The notes: a model not told the origin generated them from the letters alone. A DNA stretch of 64,000 bases from Spirochaetaceae bacterium (GCA_017416145.1 JAFQDD010000023.1:62001-126000), one strand, 5' to 3'; counted from the first letter of the stretch, positions 24,135-32,692 are shown. Numbers and translations are program-made.

Positions 24135-25061
24135 ATGACAAGAGAGGAATATCTAAACGAATTAAAAAGCTGCATTTTAGCTTTGCCTGTGGAAGAACAA
24201 AATGAAGCTTTGGATTATTACTACAATTACTTTGAAGATGCAAATGATGATGAAAAAGTAATTGCAGAACTAGGTTCTCCTGCAAAATTGGCAGAAGAAA
24301 TCAAAGAAAAGTTTTCTTGTGTTCCAGCAACAAAAGAAACTAAAACCCAATCAGAAAATGATGATAAATACAAAGAAAACAGAATTAAGGGCGATCCAAC
24401 TGCTTTGAAATTTACTTTTGAAACTGAAAAAGTTAAAAATCTTGATTTCGCTTTGGGAATCGCTGAGATTGTGATGATTGCGGGAGATTCTTACAAAATC
24501 GAAACTCGAAGCATTGATCCAAACATTTTTAGATGTGAGCTTTCTGAACGTGGAACTTTAATTGTTCAAAATACTCATAAGTTCCCTTCTTTTAAGTTTT
24601 TGGGACACGAAAATCCAAGTCATAAACATCCTCGGATTTTGATTACAATCCCAAAAAATGCAAACTTGGAGATTATTCGGATTTCTGTGGGAGCAGGTTC
24701 TCTAACTTCAAAGGATTCTTGTTTTTCTTGTAAATCTGGAAAAATCGAAGTTAGTGCTGGAAACTTGGTTATCGGAAATATCACAGGCGGGAAAATCGAT
24801 TTCCGCTGCGGTATGGGAAATCTTGTTTTCTCTGGCAAAACAGAAAATACTTGCAATATTGATTGCGGTCTTGGTAATATAGAATTAAACATCAGCGGAA
24901 ATCCAGAAGAATATTCAGCTGATGCAAAGGTTGGACTAGGAGAGTTTAAGTTTAACAACCAAAAGAAAGGCGGAATTGGCGATTTATCTTGTACAGAAAG
25001 AAAGCTAAATCACTTTTCTGTAAATTGTGGTTTTGGAAGCGTAAAGGTTTCCGTACAATAA
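24135..25061 (+). CDS. HAAS (DUF1700) + DUF4097 protein
   Basis: 308 aa. The N-terminal 60 residues (MTREEYLNELKSCILALP...VIAELGSPAKLAEEI) are a HAAS/DUF1700 helical module, and residues about 95-305 form a beta-helical DUF4097 domain with repeated IxVxxGxGxL strands (VSVGAGSL, VSAGNLVIGN, CGMGNLVF, CGLGNIEL, VGLGEFKF). Unlike many relatives no membrane segment separates the two, so this form appears soluble. It follows padR without a gap (TAA then ATG) and precedes the 157-bp repeats and a PspC-like gene, suggesting an envelope-stress unit. Confidence 0.85.
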   Translation: MTREEYLNELKSCILALPVEEQNEALDYYYNYFEDANDDEKVIAELGSPAKLAEEIKEKFSCVPATKETKTQSENDDKYKENRIKGDPTALKFTFETEKVKNLDFALGIAEIVMIAGDSYKIETRSIDPNIFRCELSERGTLIVQNTHKFPSFKFLGHENPSHKHPRILITIPKNANLEIIRISVGAGSLTSKDSCFSCKSGKIEVSAGNLVIGNITGGKIDFRCGMGNLVFSGKTENTCNIDCGLGNIELNISGNPEEYSADAKVGLGEFKFNNQKKGGIGDLSCTERKLNHFSVNCGFGSVKVSVQ

Positions 25062-25069
25062 TTAATTTT

Positions 25070-25540
25070 GGGAGTATAGAAAAACACTTCTCCTAAAATG
25101 GCGTCGAAGTGTTTTTCTGTTAAGTTTGCGTTGCAAACTTACTTATTATCTGCTGTTTTTCACTGCGTTGCAAAACAGCGTTAAAATGTCAAATCGGAAA
25201 TTGATATTTCCTCATTGACTTTTTTTGGGAGTATAGAAAAACACTTCTCCTAAAATAGCGTCGAAGTGTTTTTCTGTTAAGTTTGCGTTGCAAACTTACT
25301 TATTATCTGCTGTTTTTCACTGTGTTGCAAAACAGCGTTAAAAAGTCAAATCGGAAATTGATATTTCCTCATTGACTTTTTTTGGGAGTATAGAAAAACA
25401 CTTCTCCTGAAATGGCGTCGAAGTGGTTTTCTGTTAAGTTTGCGTTGCAAACTTACTTATTATCTGCTGTTTTTCACTGCGTTGCAAAACAGCGTTAAAA
25501 TGTCAAATCGGAAATTGATATTTCCTCATTGACTTTTTTT
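25070..25540 (+). repeat. Three tandem 157-bp structured repeats
   Basis: Copies begin at GGGAGTATA at 25070, 25227 and 25384, and the same GGGAGTATA at 25541 is the ribosome-binding site of the PspC-like gene. The copies differ at only five positions. Each can fold into four hairpins: a 13-bp stem AGAAAAACACTTC/GAAGTGTTTTTCT, a 9-bp stem TAAGTTTGC/GCAAACTTA with a GTT loop, GCTGTTTT/AAAACAGC, and GTCAA..GGAAAT/ATTTCC..TTGAC. The stretch 25062-25551 has no plausible gene; it is filled by these repeats. Confidence 0.95.
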
Positions 25541-25551
25541 GGGAGTATATT

Positions 25552-25842
25552 ATGAAAAAGAAATTGTTTAAATCTAATAACAGAATTGTATGTGGTGTTT
25601 GTGCTGGGATTGCAGAGTATTTTGGAATTGATCCAACAATCGTACGTCTACTTTTAGTTGTACTTGTAATTGCTGGATTTGGAACAGGCATCATTATTTA
25701 CATTGTTGGGGCTGTGATTATGCCAGAACGTCGTTTAGATGATGAAAATCTACGCTCAGCAAATATTGACGATGAAAAAAAATCTTCAAGTTTTACAAGC
25801 AGCGAAGAAGACAAAGATTTCGACAGCCACTTCAAAAAATAA
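25552..25842 (+). CDS. PspC-domain membrane protein
   Basis: 96 aa. KKLFKSNNRIVCGVCAGIAEYFGIDPTIVRLL and one hydrophobic segment (about 32-58) match the PspC domain, a small membrane protein that relays envelope stress in Psp systems. The tail is short, acidic and cytoplasmic. GGGAGTATATT is the ribosome-binding site and is also the repeat start motif of the upstream tandem array. It closes the PadR/DUF4097 unit and is followed by a strong terminator. No PspA is seen in the window. Confidence 0.9.
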   Translation: MKKKLFKSNNRIVCGVCAGIAEYFGIDPTIVRLLLVVLVIAGFGTGIIIYIVGAVIMPERRLDDENLRSANIDDEKKSSSFTSSEEDKDFDSHFKK

Positions 25843-25862
25843 TTTTGTTAAGCTAAAAACTT

Positions 25863-25918
25863 AAAAAAAAGCGATAAAGCAAAACCACCTTGGTTCAAAC
25901 TTTATCGCTTTTTTTTTA
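25863..25918 (+). terminator. Bidirectional intrinsic terminator
   Basis: AAAAAAAAGCGATAAAG and CTTTATCGCTTTTTTTTT form a long stem with flanking A and T runs. It serves the PspC-like gene and, read the other way, hisB. Confidence 0.93.
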
Positions 25919-25961
25919 TTATCTTTGGAAATCCTAAATCCCAAATTCTTAATTCTTAATT

Positions 25962-26582
25962 TTAAACAATCACCCCTTTTGTGCTTGGAATGGCTCCTCC
26001 ACGACGGGAATCGATTTCACAAGCTTGGCGAATTGCTCTAGCTGCGGCTTTGAAAAGCCCTTCCATTTTGTGGTGGTCGCTTCTACCTCGAATTGTATCT
26101 AGGTGCAAATTACATCGAGCTGTGCTTACAAAACCTTGCCAAAAGTCTTCAAAACAATCAGTTTGAAAACTAGCTTCCTTGCCTTGCTGATTTATGCTCA
26201 CAAGAGGGATACCAGAAAGCTCTGCATTGCAAACAAGATAAGGACGACCGCCAAAATCCACAGCGGCTTGGCACAAACATTCATCCATTGGGTAAAGGCA
26301 AGAACCAGAGCGAAAAATACCTGCACAGTTTCCAAGAGCCTTTGCAAAAGCCATGCCCAAAGCAATTCCAGTATCTTCTATCAAGTGGTGTTGGTCAACG
26401 TCTAAATCACCTTTTAGAGAGCCTGAAATATCAAAAAGACCGTGTTTGCAAAAGGAATTTAGCATATGATTAAAAAATCCAATTGGATTTTCCATATCAC
26501 ACTTTCCAGTTCCATCTAAATTGATAGTTAGAGAAATCTCTGTTTCTGCGGTTTTTCTTTCAATAGTTGCAATTCGTTCCAT
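25962..26582 (-). CDS. hisB: Imidazoleglycerol-phosphate dehydratase
   Basis: 206 aa monofunctional HisB. The two metal-binding His clusters are visible: DQHHLIEDTGIALG (about 64-77) and RSDHHKMEGLFKAAARAI (about 168-185); the C-terminal RRGGAIPSTKG is the family end. It dehydrates imidazole glycerol phosphate in histidine synthesis. The ATG is the base after the hisG stop, so it is coupled to hisG and controlled by the same attenuator. Confidence 0.96.
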   Translation of the reverse strand: MERIATIERKTAETEISLTINLDGTGKCDMENPIGFFNHMLNSFCKHGLFDISGSLKGDLDVDQHHLIEDTGIALGMAFAKALGNCAGIFRSGSCLYPMDECLCQAAVDFGGRPYLVCNAELSGIPLVSINQQGKEASFQTDCFEDFWQGFVSTARCNLHLDTIRGRSDHHKMEGLFKAAARAIRQACEIDSRRGGAIPSTKGVIV

Positions 26583-27455
26583 TTATGGTAAAACCTTTCT
26601 TAAATCGTATTCAAGAATATCTGTAGCACCAAGTTCTTTTAGTTTTGGTAAAAGTGTTGGCACTTCGCTTTTTTTAACAGCAATTTTAATTGCATAACCG
26701 TCGTCTCCGTAAAGCGGAGAAATTGTTGGGCTTTTCATTGAAGGAAGACCTGTAACAAGAGTTTCAAAACGTCCCCGAGTTACGTTCATTTCAAGCATTA
26801 CTCTATCTCTTGCGTCTAAAACAGCTTCAAAAAGCATTTTTAGCTCTAAAATCTTCTTTTTCTTTTCTGGATCTGCCATAGCTTTTTTAGAAGCGTACAT
26901 TCTAGTAGAAGATTCCATCAAAGTGTCCACAATTTTTAGACGATTTGCTTTCAATGAAGAACCAGTTGATGTGTTATCAATCAAAATCTGTGCGATAGAA
27001 TCCTCGTTATCTTGTACGAAACCTTCGCTTGTTCCCCAAGTTCTAAAAATTGTTCCATTGATTTTTTTATCATCAACCCATTTTTGGCTTAAAACTTGAT
27101 ATTCAGTTGCAATAGTTACAGGGCCTTTTAGCAATTTTTCATAATCAACAGAATCTGGAATTGCAGCCACGATTTTTACACCGTCAAAGCCCAAATCCAT
27201 AATTTCTTCAACTTTGTCTTCTACGCCGTTTTCGTAAACCCAGTCTTTTCCAGCAAAGCCTACATCAGCTTTGTCGTTTGCCAAAAGATTACTTACAATT
27301 TGTGGTTTTACAACTTGAAAAGCCAAATCTTTTTGGTTAGTTGTAGGAAAATATGTTCTATCTGGAAGATTGATAGAAATTCCCACATCTTTCAAAAGTT
27401 CATATACAGATTCGTAGATTCTTCCTTTTGCTAACAAAATTTTTAATTTTTCCAT
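26583..27455 (-). CDS. hisG: ATP phosphoribosyltransferase, long form
   Basis: 290 aa, the long HisG with its own C-terminal ACT-like regulatory domain (about 215-290), so no HisZ is required. LKILLAKGRIYESV opens the catalytic domain, and DNTSTGSSLKANRLKIVDTL holds the phosphate-binding loop. It carries out the first, feedback-inhibited step of histidine synthesis. GGAGATAAAG precedes the ATG. Upstream lies a histidine-rich leader peptide and attenuator. Only hisG and hisB of the pathway are in this operon. Confidence 0.96.
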   Translation of the reverse strand: MEKLKILLAKGRIYESVYELLKDVGISINLPDRTYFPTTNQKDLAFQVVKPQIVSNLLANDKADVGFAGKDWVYENGVEDKVEEIMDLGFDGVKIVAAIPDSVDYEKLLKGPVTIATEYQVLSQKWVDDKKINGTIFRTWGTSEGFVQDNEDSIAQILIDNTSTGSSLKANRLKIVDTLMESSTRMYASKKAMADPEKKKKILELKMLFEAVLDARDRVMLEMNVTRGRFETLVTGLPSMKSPTISPLYGDDGYAIKIAVKKSEVPTLLPKLKELGATDILEYDLRKVLP

Positions 27456-27492
27456 AAAAATCTTTATCTCCTTTGATTTTTATAATAGTCTT

Positions 27493-27527
27493 AAAAAAAA
27501 AGCCACACTTCCAAACTAGAAGGCGGC
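27493..27527 (-). terminator. His attenuator terminator hairpin
   Basis: Minus strand GCCGCCTTC (27519-27527) pairs with GAAGTGTGGC (27502-27511) with one bulged base, followed by a run of T. Its 5' arm can instead pair with AGAAGGTG at 27562-27569, giving an antiterminator. Confidence 0.85.
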
Positions 27528-27571
27528 CTCTTGTTGAATACTCAACTATAAATTTTCACAACACCTTCTGC

Positions 27572-27625
27572 TTATTTGCAATAATGAGAATGATGGTGAT
27601 GTAAGTGAAGTATTACTAAATTCAT
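27572..27625 (-). CDS. hisL: Histidine operon leader peptide
   Basis: A 17-codon frame, MNLVILHLHHHHSHYCK, with six histidines in eight residues. It sits between a promoter (TTGACA at 27657-27662, 17 bases, TAAATT at 27634-27639) and the attenuator terminator in front of hisG. Stalling of the ribosome on His codons would free AGAAGGTG to pair with CGCCTTCT and block the terminator. No Shine-Dalgarno is visible before the ATG and the promoter lies very close, so the leader may be translated from a near-leaderless transcript. The call is from direct reading and the classical his attenuation model. Confidence 0.88.
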   Translation of the reverse strand: MNLVILHLHHHHSHYCK

Positions 27626-27633
27626 TTAAATAT

Positions 27634-27662
27634 AATTTAACATTATATACTGCTTCTGTCAA
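27634..27662 (-). promoter_or_regulatory. Promoter of the his leader/hisGB operon
   Basis: TTGACA and TAAATT separated by 17 bases on the minus strand. An alternative -10, TATAAT, lies in the spacer. It diverges from the arginase promoter about 50 bases away. Confidence 0.6.
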
Positions 27663-27711
27663 CGATTTTTTCCTTTGTGTTTTTTTCCTTTGTCTCCTTT
27701 GTGTTTTTCCT

Positions 27712-27740
27712 TTGATACAAAATACAAAACATAGTATACT
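27712..27740 (+). promoter_or_regulatory. Promoter of the arginase gene
   Basis: TTGATA (27712-27717) and TATACT (27735-27740) are spaced exactly 17 bases. The ATG at 27748 begins seven bases after the -10, so the transcript would start at or next to the start codon. Confidence 0.7.
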
Positions 27741-27747
27741 AAAACCT

Positions 27748-28656
27748 ATGAACATTAACGTATTTGAAATGCCACTAGATTTGGGAGCCAGTCGTCACGG
27801 TTCTGATATGGGACCATCCGCAATACGCCTAGCTGGACTCAAAGAAAAACTTGCAGAACTAGGACACACCATCACAAAATCCCAATGTCCAATGGAACAA
27901 CATCCCCAAGAATACGAAGACCCAGGCAATCCAAAAGCAAAATATCTTCCAATTATTACAAAAGCCTGTGAACAATTAGCAGAAAAAGTAGAAGAATCCG
28001 CATTAAACCAAAACTTTCCAATAATTCTAGGAGGCGACCATTCCATAGTTCTAGGTTCCCTTGCAGGAATGTCAGCCGCCTGTAAAAAACTTGGAAAAAC
28101 CCTAGGAGTTTTGTACGTAGATGCCCACGGAGATTTTAACACCTGCGAAACTACCCTATCAGGAAATATTCACGGTATGTGCTTATCAGGCTCTTGCGGT
28201 TACGGCATCCCAGAGCTAACAAATCTATATTTCCAAGGAGCAAAAGTCGACCCAAAAAACGTATGTTACGTTGGACTTCGGGACATAGACCCAAAAGAAA
28301 AGCTCCTTATGAAAGAAGCCGGGGTTACAGCCTACACCATGAGCCACATTGACCGCACAGGCTTTCATCACATTATGGAACAAGTAAAAGATTTTTTCAA
28401 AAACAAAGTTGATTACATACACATAAGCTTTGATATGGACTGTATCGACCCACAATTTGCTCCAGGAGTTGGTATCCAAATACCAGGCGGTCTAAATTAC
28501 CGAGAAGCCCTTCTTCTCATGGAAGAAATGTCAGAAACAAATATGGTAAAATCCTGCGACATCGTAGAAGTAAACCCAGTATTAGATTTACGAAATCAAA
28601 CCGCCACAATGGCCGTAAAACTTCTAGCCCGATTATTAGGAGAAAAACTTTTTTAA
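27748..28656 (+). CDS. rocF: Arginase
   Basis: 302 aa from the ATG at 27748; the frame is open to 27712 via TTG, but that stretch is the promoter. The binuclear manganese ligands are all present: H98 (GGDHS), D125, H127 and D129 (DAHGDF), D229 and D231 (SFDMDCIDP). The GNIHGM segment favours arginase over agmatinase. The enzyme hydrolyses arginine to ornithine and urea. No Shine-Dalgarno is found and the -10 ends seven bases before the ATG, suggesting leaderless translation. It stands alone, divergent from the his operon. Confidence 0.92.
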   Translation: MNINVFEMPLDLGASRHGSDMGPSAIRLAGLKEKLAELGHTITKSQCPMEQHPQEYEDPGNPKAKYLPIITKACEQLAEKVEESALNQNFPIILGGDHSIVLGSLAGMSAACKKLGKTLGVLYVDAHGDFNTCETTLSGNIHGMCLSGSCGYGIPELTNLYFQGAKVDPKNVCYVGLRDIDPKEKLLMKEAGVTAYTMSHIDRTGFHHIMEQVKDFFKNKVDYIHISFDMDCIDPQFAPGVGIQIPGGLNYREALLLMEEMSETNMVKSCDIVEVNPVLDLRNQTATMAVKLLARLLGEKLF

Positions 28657-28780
28657 AAGGGGGAGGAGCCCCTCCCTCGCTCCAAAGCCCGAAGCCAGTT
28701 TTTCAAACTAGCTCCGAGCTTTTCCACTACCCACCCTGCGGGGCAACCACTTTCCAAACATCGCCCCGCAACGCCCCACA
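28657..28780. repeat. GC-rich hairpin spacer between arginase and the binding-protein gene
   Basis: Contains GGGAGG-AGCC-CCTCCC (near 28664-28679), AGTTT/AAACT, and GCGGGGC...GCCCCGC (about 28737-28769). Much richer in G and C than the flanking genes. It separates convergent genes and probably stops transcription from both sides, though no classical T-run is present. Confidence 0.6.
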
Positions 28781-28782
28781 TC

Positions 28783-29997
28783 CTACAAATAAGAACGCAA
28801 AGCAGCGAAAAACTCTTTTTTTGCAACAGGATCAGTAAATCCAGAGCCGAAATCCAATCCCAAATAGTCAGAAGATGCACCCCAAAGTCTTACATTATAA
28901 GCTTGTTTATCCTGAGTGTCAGCAGAAGAAGCAACAGGAGCAAGACCTGAGTTTCTAGCCAAGATTCTTTGCTCCTCAAGAGAAACAAAAGTTTCCACAA
29001 TCTTTTTACAGTCTGCACTGGCAACCTTATTTGGAGTTTCAAAACAAGTTGCCATAACAGTTGGAACAATCAAAGACCTGCCAGTGCCAAAATTAGCAAG
29101 ACGACCACTTGGAAAAAAAGTCTCAGAATAATGTTTGATTATTCCATAACTTATTTGCCGATGAGAGTACAAATCCATAAAAACAAAGGCAGCCTTTTTT
29201 GATTCCATAAAGTTTTTAATATCATCAAAAGACATTTCATCCCAAGCAGAGTGAAAAAGTCCAGCTTTTTTTAGAGCCAACATTTCATCACAAACAACTT
29301 TTAATTTTTCCAATTCTGGAATTTCTAAAAAATCTTGCTTTTCATATATTCTTTGGTTTTCAGACAAAAAATCAGTTATCTTGTTTAATTCTTCGATTCC
29401 ATAGCGAGATTCAATATATCCACTCAAAAAATAAGAAAGAATTTTATCATTTTGACCATTTAAAGTCATAATTGAATTAAAATTGCCAGAAGCAGCTTCC
29501 CTATTTCCAGCATCAAAAACCTTTGACAAAGAAGCAATTTCATTTTTTTCAAATTTTACAAAAACCTTGTTATAAACATCCATTTCCAAATGATTTAGTA
29601 AAATCGGAAGAGAATTGTTGCTAACATTTCTCATAGAGCTTGGCATAATACCAAAAATCTTTGAATCAAACTTGGAAGCAGCCTTGCTTATAGAATCTTG
29701 ACTTGCACCATTGTAGGAAAAAACCACTGCAATATGCTTATTATCATCAAGTTGTGATTTTAGAGGAAGTTCTGAATCCAAAATTAAATATTTGTATTTT
29801 TGCTTTTCCTCAGAAAACAACACAGACTTTTCATCAAAAGAAGTTTTTATAGCTTCAATAATGTTTGTTTCTAAGTCATAAAATGCAATTATTGGGGAAG
29901 TGTTTTTAGAAACTGCAAAAACAACAGAAAAAATCAGTAAAAATAGTAAAATTATGCAAAATAGTAAAATAAATAAGTGCTTTTTTTTGAATTTCAT
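28783..29997 (-). CDS. Extracellular solute-binding-protein-like exported protein
   Basis: 404 aa with a strongly hydrophobic N-terminal segment (about 7-30) that acts as signal or anchor. The rest has the two-lobe pattern of family 1 solute-binding proteins, with YYxFMDL-like and FPSGRLANFGTGRSLIVPTV strands and a C-terminal FGSGFTDPVAKKEFFAALRSYL. It is divergent and no transporter genes lie beside it, so ligand and partner are unknown. A TATAAT abuts the ATG. A lipobox cysteine is not seen. Confidence 0.68.
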   Translation of the reverse strand: MKFKKKHLFILLFCIILLFLLIFSVVFAVSKNTSPIIAFYDLETNIIEAIKTSFDEKSVLFSEEKQKYKYLILDSELPLKSQLDDNKHIAVVFSYNGASQDSISKAASKFDSKIFGIMPSSMRNVSNNSLPILLNHLEMDVYNKVFVKFEKNEIASLSKVFDAGNREAASGNFNSIMTLNGQNDKILSYFLSGYIESRYGIEELNKITDFLSENQRIYEKQDFLEIPELEKLKVVCDEMLALKKAGLFHSAWDEMSFDDIKNFMESKKAAFVFMDLYSHRQISYGIIKHYSETFFPSGRLANFGTGRSLIVPTVMATCFETPNKVASADCKKIVETFVSLEEQRILARNSGLAPVASSADTQDKQAYNVRLWGASSDYLGLDFGSGFTDPVAKKEFFAALRSYL

Positions 29998-30071
29998 ATT
30001 ATAATTTTATCACGACAGTACAAAACTAACAATAAACAACCGATACATAAAGCGATAAAAATTAGTGCCTT

Positions 30072-31166
30072 ATGAAAAAAACAACAAAACTTTTTTTTAG
30101 AACAGCATTTATAATTGTCTTTTCTCTGTGTTTTTCTTTTACTTTTGCTCAAAATGCAAGTATTTCACAAAAAGAATCCTCCATTTTCGAGCAAATCGAT
30201 TCAGCTTTTCGTGAAAAAAATCCTGAAGCCGTGTCAAATCTTTTGGCATCTTGCCGTTTAGATAAATCCTATTACGAATACGAAGAATATGTTCTACAAA
30301 AAACAAGAGCTTTGTTATTATCCAATCAATTAGACTTGATTCAGTCAATGTGTTTGGCAATCATCGACAACAACTTGGACAATCAGGACGCTGTAAATCT
30401 TTACACAACAGTAGAAAAGTCCGTTGCCAAAAGAAATGCTCGACAAAAAGCTCTTGAAGAACAACGAAAAGCTGAAGCTGAATACGTTGCTCAAGCTACA
30501 CAGCGAGAAAAAGAGTCTATTCGCAAAGATTACAACACTGTAGAAAATACAACTTCTGGACAAACAGTTTTCGTAGCCCCAGTCACAAGTAAATATTATT
30601 CAGATTTTACTTGGTCAGTCGCTCTAAATATTGCTGAAATTGGTTACCGTTTAGCAAAAAAATCTTCTATAAATTACGGAGTTGGAGTTTCTGGGGATTT
30701 TTACTATCGTTCAGAAGACTTTTCCTTGGGAACTGACTTTTTTATCGATACAAGTGTGTTGAACTTTACTCAAGCCGATATTTCTATGTCAGAAGTTTCC
30801 CTTACCCCAGGAATAGCCTTTACCAGCCTTAATGAAGATTTTTTCTTTAGATTAGGTTTTTCACAAATGAAAACCACAAACGAAAAGTCTTTTATTACCC
30901 CAACTATTGGAGTTAGTTTAAAAAACATTGCTTCCAACAATGTTAGACTTGGCTTCTATGCTGATTATTATCTTGGACATCTTTTCCAAGAAGATATGAA
31001 AACAGGATTTGGAGCAGGACTACAAAGTGCATTTTTGTTAGGAAAACCTGGAAATGTAACCCTTGCACTATTTATCAATTTTAGAGAATCACTTTTTGTA
31101 CTTAACGACGGCATTGACAGTCGATCACGCATAACTATTGGATTTGGAGTAGAAAACAATGAATAA
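30072..31166 (+). CDS. Exported protein with C-terminal beta-barrel-like region
   Basis: 364 aa with a signal peptide (cleavage after FTFA, about residue 26). Residues 30-125 are helical and charged; residues about 170-364 are made of alternating hydrophobic strands with many Tyr, Phe, Gly and Asn and end in a beta strand (ITIGFGVENNE), as in small outer-membrane barrels. I do not recognise a named family. The start of the next gene overlaps its end by eight bases, so both are made from one message and may act in the same envelope process. Confidence 0.75.
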   Translation: MKKTTKLFFRTAFIIVFSLCFSFTFAQNASISQKESSIFEQIDSAFREKNPEAVSNLLASCRLDKSYYEYEEYVLQKTRALLLSNQLDLIQSMCLAIIDNNLDNQDAVNLYTTVEKSVAKRNARQKALEEQRKAEAEYVAQATQREKESIRKDYNTVENTTSGQTVFVAPVTSKYYSDFTWSVALNIAEIGYRLAKKSSINYGVGVSGDFYYRSEDFSLGTDFFIDTSVLNFTQADISMSEVSLTPGIAFTSLNEDFFFRLGFSQMKTTNEKSFITPTIGVSLKNIASNNVRLGFYADYYLGHLFQEDMKTGFGAGLQSAFLLGKPGNVTLALFINFRESLFVLNDGIDSRSRITIGFGVENNE

Positions 31167-32640
31167 AAAGTTTTTCATCACAGCCTGTATATTATTTTGT
31201 CTTAGTTCCTTGATTTTTGGACAAAGCACATTAGTTAATAAATACTTGACGGCTGCAAATACAGAATATTCTGTTCGCAATAATGAAAAAGCTTACACTT
31301 ATATCAATATTGTTTTGGATCAATACGAAGAAGATACTGTTCCAGACAATGCACTTTTATTAGCAGAAGCAATTTATTTTGATTATCTTTCTGATGTTAA
31401 AAAAACTGAAAATGTTGAAGCTTTCCAAGATATTCAACGCAATCTTATAAATTACGAATATTTGGCTAGTGATAGACTAAACAAACAGTTAAATTCTGTT
31501 ACAAATTTCTTCTTGGAAAAATCTAAAGCCGAAGAAGCCGCCCTTGCTCAAAAAAATGCAGAAAAGGCTGCGGTTGCTGCTGCAAAAGCTTCTGCTGAAG
31601 TAACAGCTAGTGCCGCTGCTGAAGCCACTGCAAAGGCTACAACAGAAGCTATTTCAGCTGCCAATGAAGAAATCATTAAGCGTTTTGAAAATATTTCCCA
31701 AGAACAACTTAAACAAAATCAAGAGTTACAAACCAGCCAAAGAGAAATGCTTGGAAATATGCTCTCTGAAATTCAGGACAGCAACCAAGAATCTAGCAAA
31801 AAAACTACAAGTTTAATCGTGATTTTGTTATGTATCGCTGGATTTCTTGTACTTATTGTTTCTGTAGTTGTGGTAGTTACCATCAAAATGGGAAAACGAC
31901 AACAAGAACTTTTCACAGAAACTTTGCGAGTTGTTAGCGAAATGCAACGTATTCCTCTTGAAGCCGCCGACAGTCTCCGCCTTGCAGATGTTTACAGTGG
32001 AATGAGAGCCATTGAAGACGCAGGTCGTCCTCGCCAAAAAGTGAATACTGATTTTGAAGAAAAAGAAGTTGATGATAAATTACGAGCTGAACTTAGAGAA
32101 CTTGCTACAGCCTGTGAAAAAGAGGGCTTAAAAATCGACAAAGCCACAAAACGAAAAAACAATTCCAAAAATGTTGCAGAAATGGTCTTCAAAATCGCAC
32201 AACACATGGGGCTTGGTGAATACAAATCAATGTTATATTTCTGTGCATCTATGGTTTATGACATTGGATTTTTGAGAATTGACCCAAATCTTATGGAAGC
32301 CGAATCTCTCACCGAAGAACAAAAATATCAGATTCGTTCCCACGTTCGAGCAGGGTCTGCTATGTTAGACTTTGTACCAGAAAAGTTCCGCCCAGTTTTT
32401 TTGGAAGCCACTTTAATGCATCACGAAAACTTAGATGGTTCTGGTTATCCAGACGGATTAGTTGGTCAACAAATTCCACCAATTGCAAGAATGATTCGCT
32501 TAGTAGAGTCTTTTATTGCCCAAATTTCTAAACGAAATTACCGTGGCATTTTTGATAAAGAAACAGCCTTGGAAGAACTTAGAAAGCATCCAGAATGGTA
32601 TGACCAAGAAATCGTTGATGTTTTGGATAAGTTGATTTAA
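31159..32640 (+). CDS. Membrane-anchored degenerate HD-GYP-like protein
   Basis: 493 aa. A signal peptide (1-22) is followed by an extracytoplasmic region with an Ala/Lys-rich coiled coil (about 110-215), one membrane helix (about 218-241, LIVILLCIAGFLVLIVSVVVVV) and a cytoplasmic HD-GYP-type domain (about 330-493). HHENLDGSGYP is intact, but the first metal motif reads YDIGF where HDIGK is expected, so the leading His is lost. It may bind rather than hydrolyse cyclic di-GMP. It overlaps the preceding exported protein gene by eight bases. Role inferred. Confidence 0.8.
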   Translation: MNKKFFITACILFCLSSLIFGQSTLVNKYLTAANTEYSVRNNEKAYTYINIVLDQYEEDTVPDNALLLAEAIYFDYLSDVKKTENVEAFQDIQRNLINYEYLASDRLNKQLNSVTNFFLEKSKAEEAALAQKNAEKAAVAAAKASAEVTASAAAEATAKATTEAISAANEEIIKRFENISQEQLKQNQELQTSQREMLGNMLSEIQDSNQESSKKTTSLIVILLCIAGFLVLIVSVVVVVTIKMGKRQQELFTETLRVVSEMQRIPLEAADSLRLADVYSGMRAIEDAGRPRQKVNTDFEEKEVDDKLRAELRELATACEKEGLKIDKATKRKNNSKNVAEMVFKIAQHMGLGEYKSMLYFCASMVYDIGFLRIDPNLMEAESLTEEQKYQIRSHVRAGSAMLDFVPEKFRPVFLEATLMHHENLDGSGYPDGLVGQQIPPIARMIRLVESFIAQISKRNYRGIFDKETALEELRKHPEWYDQEIVDVLDKLI

Positions 32641-32656
32641 TGATTCACTATTAGAT

Positions 32657-32692
32657 TTACAAAGGTCTCTGAAGCTGCTTCGGGGGCTTTCT
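32657..32692 (+). terminator. Probable terminator after the HD-GYP-like gene
   Basis: AAAGGTCTCTGAA and TTCGGGGGCTTT form a stem with G-T pairs and one bulge, followed by CTTTG. Confidence 0.55.

Noticed and set aside
25070-25540. Possible CRISPR array
   Set aside because: The repeat unit is 157 bp, tandem and without unique spacers; no cas gene is nearby.
27456-27660. T-box riboswitch upstream of hisG
   Set aside because: No T-box sequence or specifier loop was recognised, whereas a His-rich leader peptide and attenuator explain the region.
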